Source: an uncultured Lachnospiraceae bacterium (GTDB taxonomy: Bacteria > Bacillota > Clostridia > Lachnospirales > Lachnospiraceae). From it: a stretch of DNA of 64,000 nt. The notes under the pieces were generated by a model that saw only the letters and a list, made by a program, of their open reading frames with translations, made no database searches and was not told the DNA's origin. Of this stretch, positions 52,056-60,739 are shown in pieces. Positions within the stretch are counted from its first letter, which is position 1. Every line of letters starts with the position of its first letter. The DNA lies in assembly GCA_910587085.1 (NCBI GenBank), contig CAJUMC010000012.1:8110-72109 (forward strand), in the 5' to 3' direction. The translations under genes and the position numbers were made by a program.

Positions 52056-52383
52056 AATCTTATTCTCCTTGTTTTCCCTTTTTACGCCCATTGTGCCGCC
52101 GATATGGCTGCACTCCCGCTTGTTCCAGCAGCGGTATGAAACGTCTGACAAATTCTGATATTTCAGCCGATGCGCCTTCGCCGCAGGCGGGCAGTCTTTC
52201 TTAATTGTATTCACTTGTACGCCGAAAAGCAAGCGCAAAATCCGGCGGAAAATCTGCCGGTACGGCAAACCGGACTTCTGCAGAATGCCTGCTTCACCGG
52301 CGGAGATTAATGCGTACAGCCTCCTTCAGCAGACGGGACGGCACAGAAAGCATTCCGATAAAATACGGGCCTTCCGGCATAAT
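52056..52383. other. Leader and promoter region of galE
   Basis: About 330 bases without a gene. A galE promoter on the minus strand is TTGCTT (52227-52232), 17 bases, TACAAT (52204-52209), giving a leader of ~145 nt. Nothing else was identified between it and the stop of the NACHT gene at 52384. Confidence 0.6.
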
Positions 52384-54075
52384 TTACGGCTGTTCTCTCT
52401 TTCTCCTATAAAGTTCTCCGCGATAGACAACTTTCTTCGCTTTATTTTTACCTTCCAGAATCAGATATTCAAACCGGGCCGTTTTTATCTGCTTTTCTAA
52501 CCTTTGAATATCCTCTTCCAGCCATAAAGAACCGTCAATATCGACATTTACCAGCTCTGCTTCCCTCAAATCGGCGCCCCGCAGATCCGCTTCTCTCATA
52601 TTGACATTGCGGAACCTGACCAGTTTCAGATTTGCTTCTCTCAGATCGGCATAATCCAGATTTGTTTTTTCAAAATGCCCGGATCTCAGGTCTGCCCTGA
52701 AAAAATTGCATCTCTCAAAATCACAGTCCACAAAATGAGGGGCAAGTATGCCAACATCCGAAAACTGCAAATACCGGAAATCTCCCGCCTGAATCAGGGA
52801 ATGATCCAGCTTCGGCGAAAATTTTTTCAAATATTTGAGGCTCATTTCTCTCAGAAAAGATTTTGTCAAGTCATAGCCGGAAAATCCTCTGCTGACCAGT
52901 TCCCGGCAGAATTCCATATCCCTGAGCGCAATTCTTGCCAGCAGATACTCATAAATGCTTCTGTGAGCAAACTTATAATTTCCATCCGTGCCTCTGCTGA
53001 GCAGCGATTTCGATTTTGCCTGAACTTTATCAAACTTCAGCTTTTTATGCGCACAAATTTTTTCTATCTCTTTTTCCGTTATATAGGCGGTCTCATGCAG
53101 GAACATATACTTTGCTGTCTGCAGCGAAAATTTAAAAAGCTGAAACCCATACCTTTCATCCGCCGATTCTCTGACGATCCAGTTCATAACCAGTTCTTCA
53201 TAAACTTCAAAGACATACTGAAATTCTTTCGCAGAATCAATGATCAGATTGTCAATAAACGCCAGCAGCATCGGGCGGACCATTAAATCCGGACATTTTA
53301 CAATTACGCTCTTTGCTCTCCGGACTTTGTCGCTCTCTAAAACGGAATTATATTTTTTTCTGAGATACCGGTCAATCTCCTGCTCATTAAACGGCGATAT
53401 GTAACACTTAATCAGTCCCCGTCCTGTTCCTTTACCAGCCAGAATCTTCCCCGGATAACCCAGTTCGCTGTCGATATCTGGGAAAAATTGGGTTCTGCAG
53501 GTGATAACCACTTTGTAAAACTGCTCCGTTTCGCTGAAAATTTTCTTCAGCTGCCTGGTATAATCCTTCATAACATGAGGATCTTCATCAAGACCATCCA
53601 GAAGCAATATTGTTTCCGATTTGTTTTTTATATCTTTTATTATTTCCAAGGCATTGGTCAAATAGAACGGTATTAAAAATACTTCGTATTTTCCAAATAT
53701 TTTTTTATAGTATTTATTGAATAATTTCAATACAAAAGTAGTTTTCCCCATTCCGGAATCACCAAGAACTATTATATACTGAATTGTCGGATCTCTGAAA
53801 ATTTCTTTGGAAAAATACGGAATCATCTTTACTTCCGGCAGTAAATCCCTGCTTTTGTTTCTGGAAAAATAATCCGCAACTCTCCCCCGGGTCGGAATAT
53901 AATACTTCATTGACAATTTTGTCTGTTCATCTTTGTGCAGATACAGATTCTTTTCTTTTTTATGTTCTTTTTTAAATTGCAAATAAGTCATAATTAACCC
54001 AAGAAATGCCATAACTGTACTTGCAACACCGGCGAATGAATTAATACTCGGAAGATTTTCTATAAACCAATCCAA
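52384..54075 (-). CDS. Membrane-anchored NACHT NTPase with pentapeptide repeats
   Basis: A ~563-residue protein. One membrane segment is near the N-terminus (~14-33, GVASTVMAFLGLIMTYL). A NACHT-type STAND NTPase follows: Walker A VLGDSGMGKTTFV (~104-116), Walker B ETILLLDGLDED (~154-165) and KVVITCRTQFF (sensor region), then winged-helix and helical parts. Residues ~425-515 are pentapeptide repeats (NLDYADLREANLK, NMREADLRGADLREAEL). STAND proteins of this design detect a trigger and oligomerise; several bacterial ones give phage defence. The DNA is markedly AT-rich compared with both neighbours, suggesting transfer. Start TTG 54075 is 9 bases after AAAGGAG. It lies downstream of the DUF2589 genes; whether they act together is not known. 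Confidence 0.8.
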   Translation of the reverse strand: MDWFIENLPSINSFAGVASTVMAFLGLIMTYLQFKKEHKKEKNLYLHKDEQTKLSMKYYIPTRGRVADYFSRNKSRDLLPEVKMIPYFSKEIFRDPTIQYIIVLGDSGMGKTTFVLKLFNKYYKKIFGKYEVFLIPFYLTNALEIIKDIKNKSETILLLDGLDEDPHVMKDYTRQLKKIFSETEQFYKVVITCRTQFFPDIDSELGYPGKILAGKGTGRGLIKCYISPFNEQEIDRYLRKKYNSVLESDKVRRAKSVIVKCPDLMVRPMLLAFIDNLIIDSAKEFQYVFEVYEELVMNWIVRESADERYGFQLFKFSLQTAKYMFLHETAYITEKEIEKICAHKKLKFDKVQAKSKSLLSRGTDGNYKFAHRSIYEYLLARIALRDMEFCRELVSRGFSGYDLTKSFLREMSLKYLKKFSPKLDHSLIQAGDFRYLQFSDVGILAPHFVDCDFERCNFFRADLRSGHFEKTNLDYADLREANLKLVRFRNVNMREADLRGADLREAELVNVDIDGSLWLEEDIQRLEKQIKTARFEYLILEGKNKAKKVVYRGELYRRKREQP

Positions 54076-54515
54076 AATATCCGTCTCCTTTGCCCTGTGA
54101 CATAATATACGCAATCCCCAAATTCTTATTTTCAGATAACGTTCGATTTCGTCATTTTATTTCACCTTATTTTTTTAAATATTATATAAAAATAACGGTT
54201 CGTTTTTATGCAACATTACTAAATGGTGTTGTTTTTATCTCTCTCCGCCTCCGTTCATACACCTGGAAAAGGCGGAACCTTGAACGGCCCCGCCCTTATT
54301 TATCTCTGATTTCATCTTCTGCTGGCAATATTGCTGAGTATACCTGCTCTCCCGGAATTTTCCATTCTGCATTTTTCCATTCTGCATTTTTTTCATTCTG
54401 CATTTTTCCATTCTGCATTTTTCCATTCTGCATTTTTTCCATTCTGCAATTTTCATACCGCCTGCAGCCCTGCTTTCCGGCAGGCAAGGCAGCCGCCTTT
54501 TCCCGCTCCGGCCGC
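54076..54515. other. AT-rich region between NACHT gene and unknown gene
   Basis: Very AT-rich from 54120 to 54240, with a TATAAT (minus strand, near 54182-54187) that may belong to a promoter of the NACHT gene, though no good -35 lies 17 bases away. The minisatellite follows at 54356-54455. Short frames here only translate that repeat. Confidence 0.5.
54356..54455. repeat. 15/16-bp minisatellite
   Basis: Six copies of CATTCTGCA plus a T-run and CC, starting at 54363, 54378, 54394, 54409, 54424 and 54440. Units are 15 or 16 bases, differing only in T number. Such arrays change length by slippage; this one lies upstream of the NACHT gene. Confidence 0.9.
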
Positions 54516-55568
54516 CTATATCAGTCCTTCATATCCCAGCTCCCTGCGCAGCCTCGCATTGCTGCGAAGAAATTGAATCAACAGTTTATTTCCTACCAGA
54601 GCTATCATATCTTTTCTAAAATTACCATTTATTCTTGCTTCATCCAATCGGCACACTACATAATACAGCTGCGCAATCTCACTGTTGTTCAAAACGATCT
54701 TCTTCGGATAGCCCCGGGATGAATGCGTCCGGATACCGTCGTACTCATAAAGTACTTCTTCACTCGGATACTGTCTTCTGGCTGCCGCCACCAGCCTTGA
54801 CAGCTCCCCAGGATCATCCTCTTTTGTCAGAATCCTTCTTCCCGGCTCCGGATTCCTGAGATCTGCTCTCAGTATCCGCACCATATCCTGACGATCAATC
54901 TCCGGACCACTGCGATGCATCAGCCGGATTCGTCCTCCATCAAAATAAATGCTGCCTGCATGTTCTGTTTCGCCCGAAAAAAAGCCATCCAGAGCTCTTT
55001 TCGAAAATGTGGCAAACCAGAGCGCGGCGGCACTGAAATCCGCCGGCAGCACAGCAGTATTCCTTTTATAAAATTTCTGCTTTGCACTCTCAAGCTTTTT
55101 AAAATAAAGATTCCGCAGATATTCGGCTCTGTCCGCTGTCAGCCACAAATCTTCTCTTCTTTCCCTGAGCTCCTGAATTGCTTTTTCATAAAACATCAGT
55201 CTCATATCAAAATTGAAAATATGGCATACGATCTCGGCTTCCGCCAAAGAATAATCCGCCTGCATTTTCGTTTTCATCACCCGCAGAAACTCGGCATACC
55301 GCCGATTTTCCTCCCAGCTTCCGCGCTCCCGAAATACCTCCACCTCTGAGGAAATATAATATCTGTACGGCAAAAAGTAAATGCTGCTGCTATCTACCGA
55401 CCCCGTTATCAGCGGCGCTGCACTGGCTAAAACCCTCGGAACCTGCGCAGTCGGCTGCGGCTGCGGAATACTTGCCGTCTGTGCACTGCCCGGTCGTTTC
55501 ACCCCCGGCGTCGGGAGCACCTCCCGGACAATCATCCTTGCAGCGTTTCGGAATCTTCCTCCGCCCAT
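54516..55568 (-). CDS. Protein of unknown function in the DUF2589 operon
   Basis: A 350-residue protein that I do not recognise. The first ~55 residues are basic and Pro/Gln-rich (SIPQPQPTAQVPRVLAS), probably disordered. Residues ~75-190 are helical (EENRRYAEFLRVMKTKMQAD, FYEKAIQELRERREDLW). The rest is mixed alpha/beta (YPSEEVLYEYDGIRTHSSRG, YVVCRLDEARINGNFRKDMI). No membrane segment, signal peptide or catalytic motif is visible. ATG 55568 is 6 bases after GGGAGG. It follows the two DUF2589-like genes by 29 bases and is surely in their operon, so it may form a complex with them. Confidence 0.65.
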   Translation of the reverse strand: MGGGRFRNAARMIVREVLPTPGVKRPGSAQTASIPQPQPTAQVPRVLASAAPLITGSVDSSSIYFLPYRYYISSEVEVFRERGSWEENRRYAEFLRVMKTKMQADYSLAEAEIVCHIFNFDMRLMFYEKAIQELRERREDLWLTADRAEYLRNLYFKKLESAKQKFYKRNTAVLPADFSAAALWFATFSKRALDGFFSGETEHAGSIYFDGGRIRLMHRSGPEIDRQDMVRILRADLRNPEPGRRILTKEDDPGELSRLVAAARRQYPSEEVLYEYDGIRTHSSRGYPKKIVLNNSEIAQLYYVVCRLDEARINGNFRKDMIALVGNKLLIQFLRSNARLRRELGYEGLI

Positions 55569-55597
55569 TCCATCCCTCCCTGAAGCTGTTATACCTG

Positions 55598-56158
55598 TTA
55601 ATCCCGGCCGTCCCCTCTTGGCTGACCGTTTTCGGTTTCCCACTTCTCTTCCGGCGTATGCACCACGCCAGTATTCATCAGCTGATCGACGATGCGCGAC
55701 ACCGCTTCCGGACGTCCGCCCGCCTTAAATCTCATCTCAATCTCCATCTCCCCGGCCTTTCCCTTGGCGGAGGTCGCCAGACTATCCAGGTAAAAAGTGC
55801 TTCTCGACACCTCGAAATCTTCGATCGCCTTGCCGTCCAGCTCAGTTTTCTTCATACCTGCATATTTGACAGGCAGAGAGGTTTTAATGTTTATTTCATC
55901 CAGGAGCAGCTCCGTATGGTTCATCAGGGTAAAAACCGGAATTTCCACAATCTCTCCGCTGCTGTTCCGATAGGTAAACATAACCGGATTGCCATCCTCA
56001 TCAAAATAATCGGAAAGCTGGCTCAGATAATGCGCCTCCGAAATCTCCGATGCCGTATTCACACAATACTGTATTCCGCGGATCACGTCCGACAGCGTCT
56101 GTTCCTCCTGTTCCGGCTTATAATTGGATTCCTTCTTTTTTCTAACAAAAAAGCCCAT
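55598..56158 (-). CDS. DUF2589-like protein, second copy
   Basis: A 186-residue protein. It shows the outline of DUF2589: an N-terminal helix (LSDVIRGIQYCVNTASEI), a strand region (PVMFTYRNSSGEIVEIPVFT, then LLLDEINIKTSLPVKYAGM) and a C-terminal helix (RPEAVSRIVDQLMNTGVV) that parallels the QPEALMRIVEVMVNA of its neighbour. It is divergent and shorter than the other copy. The ATG follows GAGGAG by 9 bases. It lies between the first DUF2589 gene and the unknown gene. Biochemical role is unknown; membership of the family is my reading and is less certain than for the neighbour. Confidence 0.6.
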   Translation of the reverse strand: MGFFVRKKKESNYKPEQEEQTLSDVIRGIQYCVNTASEISEAHYLSQLSDYFDEDGNPVMFTYRNSSGEIVEIPVFTLMNHTELLLDEINIKTSLPVKYAGMKKTELDGKAIEDFEVSRSTFYLDSLATSAKGKAGEMEIEMRFKAGGRPEAVSRIVDQLMNTGVVHTPEEKWETENGQPRGDGRD

Positions 56159-56262
56159 ACAAAGCTGCTCCTCTCTTTTCCCTTCTCACTGATGCGCTGA
56201 CAGCATGTTTATCCGGAAGCTCTGCGCCGAACCAAATAGGTTCAAAAACAACAGCTCAGCAT

Positions 56263-56883
56263 TTATTCCTGCTGCTTCTGTCCGCCGCCCTCCGCATTTT
56301 TATCAGAAAGATTGTCCAGGGCAGGTTTCTGATTGGTAGGGTTCGTCGCCGCGTTCACCATTACTTCTACAATCCGCATCAGCGCCTCCGGCTGTTCCTG
56401 CTTCCTTGCCTCCACATGAAAAGAATACTTGGCCCGCGTATCCGTCTGCCTGGTCTGTTCTGAACTGTGGCTTAAAGAAGCAGAAAAATTGACCTTCGGC
56501 GTAAAGAAAAATCCTGCTTTCCCGTCCGTCTTGGTGCCGGCCTCTGTCTTGCTCTTGCTTGTGTCGGAGGTATTTACCTCAAGTTCGAAATTGACCTGCA
56601 CTGTTTCTACAGCCAGATTCGGGATTCCGGACAGAGCGACGAACGGAGCCTGTATATATCTGTCCTCCTGCCGGATGCTTCCGTCCGCCTCCTGTACCTC
56701 CTGGCCGTATTTAAACGTGACCATCCGGGCATTTCCGTCCTTGTCCAGCGCTACGGTATGAAGAAACTCCGCCAGCATTCCGCTTATTTCCCGCTGGGCT
56801 TTCACCGCGGCAATAATTGGCGCTGCCACCATATTTTCAATCGGCAGACTGTTTACAATTTCTCCAATTTCATTTCTGGGCAT
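56263..56883 (-). CDS. DUF2589 domain protein
   Basis: A 206-residue protein with the DUF2589 pattern: SLPIENMVAAPIIAAVKAQ (helix with small residues), then VTFKYGQEVQEADG, APFVALSGIPNLAVETVQVN (the conserved 'P-x-L-x-x-x-x-x-P-x-L-x-x-E-x-V' strand pair), a Lys/Thr/Ser linker, TRAKYSFHVEARKQEQPEAL and a final helix. The family has no settled function; the sequence suggests a self-associating, soluble beta-sandwich. ATG 56883 has GGAGG 5 bases upstream. First gene of a three-gene operon behind the promoter at 56977-57005, with a hairpin in the leader. Confidence 0.75.
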   Translation of the reverse strand: MPRNEIGEIVNSLPIENMVAAPIIAAVKAQREISGMLAEFLHTVALDKDGNARMVTFKYGQEVQEADGSIRQEDRYIQAPFVALSGIPNLAVETVQVNFELEVNTSDTSKSKTEAGTKTDGKAGFFFTPKVNFSASLSHSSEQTRQTDTRAKYSFHVEARKQEQPEALMRIVEVMVNAATNPTNQKPALDNLSDKNAEGGGQKQQE

Positions 56884-56920
56884 AATGACCTCCATTCCGA
56901 GAACGTCTGCGTCCTTTGCA

Positions 56921-56949
56921 CATTTCATGCCGTTCCCGCACATGAAATG
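56921..56949 (-). promoter_or_regulatory. Inverted repeat in the DUF2589 operon leader
   Basis: CATTTCATG (56921-56929) and CATGAAATG (56941-56949) are perfect complements with an 11-base loop, extended by one A-T pair. It lies between the predicted start site and the ribosome binding site, so it may be an operator or a leader RNA hairpin. Confidence 0.65.
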
Positions 56950-56976
56950 TTTGGACTTGTCTGCATCTACATTTAT

Positions 56977-57005
56977 ATTTTATTCTATATCTTCCTAAAA
57001 ATCAA
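56977..57005 (-). promoter_or_regulatory. Promoter of the DUF2589 operon
   Basis: Minus strand -35 TTGATT (57000-57005), 17 bases, -10 TAAAAT (56977-56982), in an AT-rich stretch. Confidence 0.65.
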
Positions 57006-57033
57006 CTTTTTTCTACATTTTTCCACACAAAGA

Positions 57034-57059
57034 AAGCCTGACCAAAACAGGTCAGGCTT
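57034..57059 (-). terminator. Terminator of the sugar transferase gene
   Basis: AAGCCTGACC (57034-57043) and GGTCAGGCTT (57050-57059), loop of 6, followed on the minus strand by TCTTTGTG. It lies just after the stop codon at 57072. Confidence 0.8.
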
Positions 57060-57071
57060 CTTGCGCGCCCC

Positions 57072-58490
57072 TTATACCGTCGTTTTTTCCGCTTCTGCAC
57101 TCTCCGGCTCCCCGGCCGCTGCCAGCTCGTCCAGCGCCTCCAGTGCATTGAGCTGCCCTGCCTCAACCCCCTCGGTGCTTTTCGGGGCAAAGAGGATTTT
57201 CACGGTTGCAAACAGGATTCTCAGATCCTCAATAATGCTCGGATGTGCAATATACATCAGGTCCATCTGCAGCTTGTCGTACGGTGTCGTGTTGTACTTG
57301 CCGTAAACCTGCGCGTAGCCGGTAAGGCCCGCCTTCGCCTGCAGGCGCAGCTGAAATTCCGGAATTTCCCGCTCATACACTTCCGCAATCTCCGGACGTT
57401 CCGGCCGGGGACCGACAAGCGTCATTGTGCCCCGCAGCACGCAGAACAGTTGTGGCAGCTCGTCGATCCTTGTCTTGCGGATCAGCCGGCCGATCCTTGT
57501 TACGCGCTCGTCCTCGGAACCGGTGGAAAGCCGGGCTACCCCGTCCTTTTCCGCATCGACGCACATGCTTCGAAACTTCAGAACATTAAATTTTCTGCCG
57601 TCCTTTGTCAGCCGGCACTGGCGGTAGAGCACCGGGCCGCCGTCCGTCAACCGGATTGCGGCGGCCGTAAGCAGCAGCACGGGGGAGAGCAGCACAATCG
57701 CGGCGCACGATATCACCAGATCGAGCGCGCGTTTTACCAGCAGGTATACCGGGGACGGATTGTAACGCCCCACCCTCAGCATCGGCAGATGAAACAGGTG
57801 CATCTGCCGCGCACCGCTCATTATTACATCTCCGATGCGCGGGATCACATAGACATGGATTCCGGCAGCGATGCAGTATTTCAGGATAATATTCCGGTCA
57901 TGACTGTGTACGCCGCTCAGAAACACGGCGTCCATCCCGTTCAGCATCCCCAGATCGGCCAGACATTCGTCCACTCCCGCCGTCGCGCAGAGATCAAACT
58001 TTTTTTCGAGCCCGTACTCGCTGATCAGCCGTTCCAGCCCCTGCCGCTGATCGTAGATCACCGCTGATCTCTTCGGCGGAAAGGCCGCGAAATACCATTT
58101 GCTCGCAAGCACGCACCAGAGGGAAGCCAGCGCAATCTGACAGCCGAAGGCCGCAAGCAGCGGCAGCGGCAGCGGCAGATGCTTTGTGAGCAGCCAGGTC
58201 ACGATATACATGACAAAATCGGAAAAAACAGCCGCCAGCGTCTGGCTGTAAATCATGTTTGCAATGCTGTTCAACGAGACGAGAAAGGCGTCATACACCT
58301 TTCCATACGCTACATACAGCAGCAGAAACAGAGCGATCATCAGCCAGTTCCCTTTATTGTAAAACGGCTCCACCATGCGCGGGGCGTAATAGCAATACCA
58401 GCAGACGGCGAACGGCACGGTTAAAAGCAGCGCGTCCAGCGCCTTTACCAGGCGCAGTACCAGATCATGCTTCCAGTTTTTCACAGTCAT
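57072..58490 (-). CDS. Polyprenyl-phosphate sugar transferase (initiating glycosyltransferase)
   Basis: A 472-residue exopolysaccharide-type transferase. The N-terminal ~130 residues hold four membrane segments; a soluble middle domain (~140-245) follows; the catalytic domain begins with KRALDLVISCAAIVLLSPVL, then VLYRQCRLTKDGRKFNVLKF, the Asp-Glu pair in TRIDELPQLFCVLRGTMTLV, and GPRPERPEIAEVYEREIP, AGLTGYAQVYGKYNT. It puts the first sugar phosphate on undecaprenyl phosphate for a surface polysaccharide. GGGGG sits against ATG 58490; GTG 58484, 7 bases away, is an equally possible start. It is divergent from the O-antigen-ligase-like gene. Confidence 0.92.
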   Translation of the reverse strand: MTVKNWKHDLVLRLVKALDALLLTVPFAVCWYCYYAPRMVEPFYNKGNWLMIALFLLLYVAYGKVYDAFLVSLNSIANMIYSQTLAAVFSDFVMYIVTWLLTKHLPLPLPLLAAFGCQIALASLWCVLASKWYFAAFPPKRSAVIYDQRQGLERLISEYGLEKKFDLCATAGVDECLADLGMLNGMDAVFLSGVHSHDRNIILKYCIAAGIHVYVIPRIGDVIMSGARQMHLFHLPMLRVGRYNPSPVYLLVKRALDLVISCAAIVLLSPVLLLTAAAIRLTDGGPVLYRQCRLTKDGRKFNVLKFRSMCVDAEKDGVARLSTGSEDERVTRIGRLIRKTRIDELPQLFCVLRGTMTLVGPRPERPEIAEVYEREIPEFQLRLQAKAGLTGYAQVYGKYNTTPYDKLQMDLMYIAHPSIIEDLRILFATVKILFAPKSTEGVEAGQLNALEALDELAAAGEPESAEAEKTTV

Positions 58491-58580
58491 TCCCCCATAA
58501 AATTTGGTCTTATCATCAAAAAAGCCGCCAAAATATACAAATTACTGCAATTCCGCGGTTTGCTTGTCCTCAACGCTTCC

Positions 58581-58660
58581 AGTATATCATCTTTTTCGCC
58601 AAATGCAACAAAAATTCGGCTTATTTAACGGTTGTATTGTTTTCCAAAATCGTGTACTAT
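58581..58660. promoter_or_regulatory. Divergent promoters of the polysaccharide genes
   Basis: Minus strand (sugar transferase): TTGCAT (58603-58608), 16 bases, TATACT (58581-58586). Plus strand (ligase-like gene): TTGTAT (58632-58637), 17 bases, TACTAT (58655-58660). Confidence 0.55.
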
Positions 58661-58744
58661 ATAGAGGGCCGTCCGCAGGGTATCAAAGGCATTTGCCCGC
58701 GCCGCGCAGGCCTGAAAAGATGTTGTTTAACTATGGAGGTTGTA

Positions 58745-60724
58745 ATGAGTAAAAAATATAAGTCAAACAGCCAGTCCTCCTTTCTGGGGGAAAACTATGC
58801 CCTGATTCCTCTGCTGCTCGTTCTTTTTGCTCTGCCGCTCGTCGTGCGGCTGTATCAGTTCGACAACGGGCTGTCCGAATTTTCCTGGGCCCCGGACATA
58901 CCTTCGCTTGATGTTTTTCTGTATTATAAAAGTATTTGGCTCACGGTTCTGGGCACCGTGATGGCCATTGGAGTCGGCGTGCGCCTTGCTTCCCGGCGTA
59001 TCCGCGCAGAGTACAAAAACGAGCTCTGGCTCTATTTCCTCGGCGGATACGGGCTGCTGGCCCTGCTTTCCACCCTCTTTTCCGATTACCGATCCTTCGG
59101 CTTTTCCGGCATTCAGGATCAGTTTGAATCGGTCTGGGTTATTCTGGCTTACTGCGTTCTGACCTTCTACGCCTGCGGAACCGTCCGCAGGGAAAACGAC
59201 CTGCGCGCCGTGCGCCTGACGCTCGCAGCCCTGCTGGCCGTTCTCTGCGTGCTCGGCCTCACACAGCTGACCGGACATGATTTTTTTGAGAGCAGCGCCG
59301 GGCTGCAGCTCATCGTTCCGGAAAGACTTTCCTACTACATGGACAAGCTGGAATTCGGTTTTTCCGGCAGCCGCACGCATCAGGTCTATATGACGCTGTA
59401 CAATCCGAATTATGTGGGCATGTTTGCCTCCCTGATGACTCCTGTCTGCACTGCGTTTTTCTGCGGCTCGAAGGACTGGAAGAGAAAACTGCTCTGGAGC
59501 GTTCTGACCCTGCTTCTGCTGGTGTGTACCTTCGGCAGCGGCTCAAAATCCTTCCTGATTACCTTCGCCCTCTGCGCAGTTGTCGCCGCTGTCTTCTGCC
59601 GCAGAGCCGTACTCCGGCACTGGAAGCTGCTGATCGCGTTTCTGCTGGCCCTTCTGGTTGCCGGCACCTGCTATTTTTCGTATGTAAAGCTGAATCCGTT
59701 CCAGTATGTAAAAAATGCGATGACGCTGCAGAAAAGCATTTATGCTTTTGAAGATATCCGCTTTTCCGAAACCGATATTATGATCCGCTACAACGGAGAA
59801 GAGCTTCATGCCACGTATCTGGTGGAAAACGGCACTCCGCATCTGTTCTGCTTTGATGATACGGGAGCCTCCGTACCGTATGAAATCCGGGAGGACAACT
59901 GGTTCGTTACAGCAGATCCGCGGTATTCCTCCCTGTATTTCCGCTTTTTATCAGGGGATGAGGAAAATCCTCTGATCGGAGATCTCTACCTTTCGAACAT
60001 CGACACGAATATCTACTTCGTCTCCACCGACGCCGGCTACCGCCTCTTTACCAACGCAGGCAAGGTCGGTGAAGCAGATTACCCGGAAACGGCCATTTTT
60101 ACCGGCTACGACAGATTTGCATCCGGCCGCGGCTACCTCTGGTCCCGCTCGATCCCGCTGCTGAAAAACTCTTTCCTGCTGGGAACCGGAGCAGATACCT
60201 TCTCCATTATATTTCCGCAGAATGATGTTGTCGGAAAGGTAAACAACAGGATCTACACCACTACCGTAACCAAGCCGCACAGCCTCTATCTTCAGATCGG
60301 CGTGCAGCACGGCGTTCTGGCTCTGCTCTGCTTCCTGACCGTCTGCGGGTTCTACCTCGTGCAGAGCTTCCGCCTTTACTGGAAGGATCGTTTCACGGAC
60401 GGCACGCACTGGTTCGGATTCGGCATCATGCTCGGCGTGCTCGGTTACCTGATCTCGGGCATAACAAACGATTCCACCATCACGGTTGCACCGCTCTTCT
60501 GGGCACTGCTCGGCATCGGCTTTGCCGTCAACCGCATGGTGCGGCAGGAGATGGCAGCGCTGGCCCGATCAGCGCAGAAAAAGCAGAACGGCCGGGCCGC
60601 CGGCGCGTCAGGTTCTGAACCGGTACCGGCGGTTCAGCCTTCCGGCGGCACCGGCCCGCAGAAAGCGGGTAAAACAGCGAGAACCGGGACAAAAAAAGGC
60701 GGACGGACCAGACAGAAACAGTAA
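58745..60724 (+). CDS. O-antigen ligase-like membrane protein
   Basis: A 659-residue protein of the O-antigen ligase/polymerase type, with about 11-12 membrane segments. YNPNYVGMFASLMTPVCTAF and the following GSGSKSFLITFALC match the usual NP-N/xG and GSR/S core. A ~150-residue polar loop (~320-465, with DIMIRYNGEELHATYLVENG) lies outside, followed by the Wzy-like LGTGADTFSIIFPQ and TKPHSLYLQIGVQHGVLAL segments. The last ~50 residues are Gly/Lys/Arg-rich. It probably ligates or polymerises glycan on the outer membrane face, together with the neighbouring sugar transferase. ATG 58745 has GGAGG 5 bases upstream; the longer frame from 58259 is antisense to its neighbour. Confidence 0.85.
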   Translation: MSKKYKSNSQSSFLGENYALIPLLLVLFALPLVVRLYQFDNGLSEFSWAPDIPSLDVFLYYKSIWLTVLGTVMAIGVGVRLASRRIRAEYKNELWLYFLGGYGLLALLSTLFSDYRSFGFSGIQDQFESVWVILAYCVLTFYACGTVRRENDLRAVRLTLAALLAVLCVLGLTQLTGHDFFESSAGLQLIVPERLSYYMDKLEFGFSGSRTHQVYMTLYNPNYVGMFASLMTPVCTAFFCGSKDWKRKLLWSVLTLLLLVCTFGSGSKSFLITFALCAVVAAVFCRRAVLRHWKLLIAFLLALLVAGTCYFSYVKLNPFQYVKNAMTLQKSIYAFEDIRFSETDIMIRYNGEELHATYLVENGTPHLFCFDDTGASVPYEIREDNWFVTADPRYSSLYFRFLSGDEENPLIGDLYLSNIDTNIYFVSTDAGYRLFTNAGKVGEADYPETAIFTGYDRFASGRGYLWSRSIPLLKNSFLLGTGADTFSIIFPQNDVVGKVNNRIYTTTVTKPHSLYLQIGVQHGVLALLCFLTVCGFYLVQSFRLYWKDRFTDGTHWFGFGIMLGVLGYLISGITNDSTITVAPLFWALLGIGFAVNRMVRQEMAALARSAQKKQNGRAAGASGSEPVPAVQPSGGTGPQKAGKTARTGTKKGGRTRQKQ

Positions 60725-60739
60725 CGGAGAGGATATCAA

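Noticed and set aside
54235..54487. Short repeat peptides (KMQNG/RMEKC type)
   Set aside because: They only translate the minisatellite and have no ribosome binding site.
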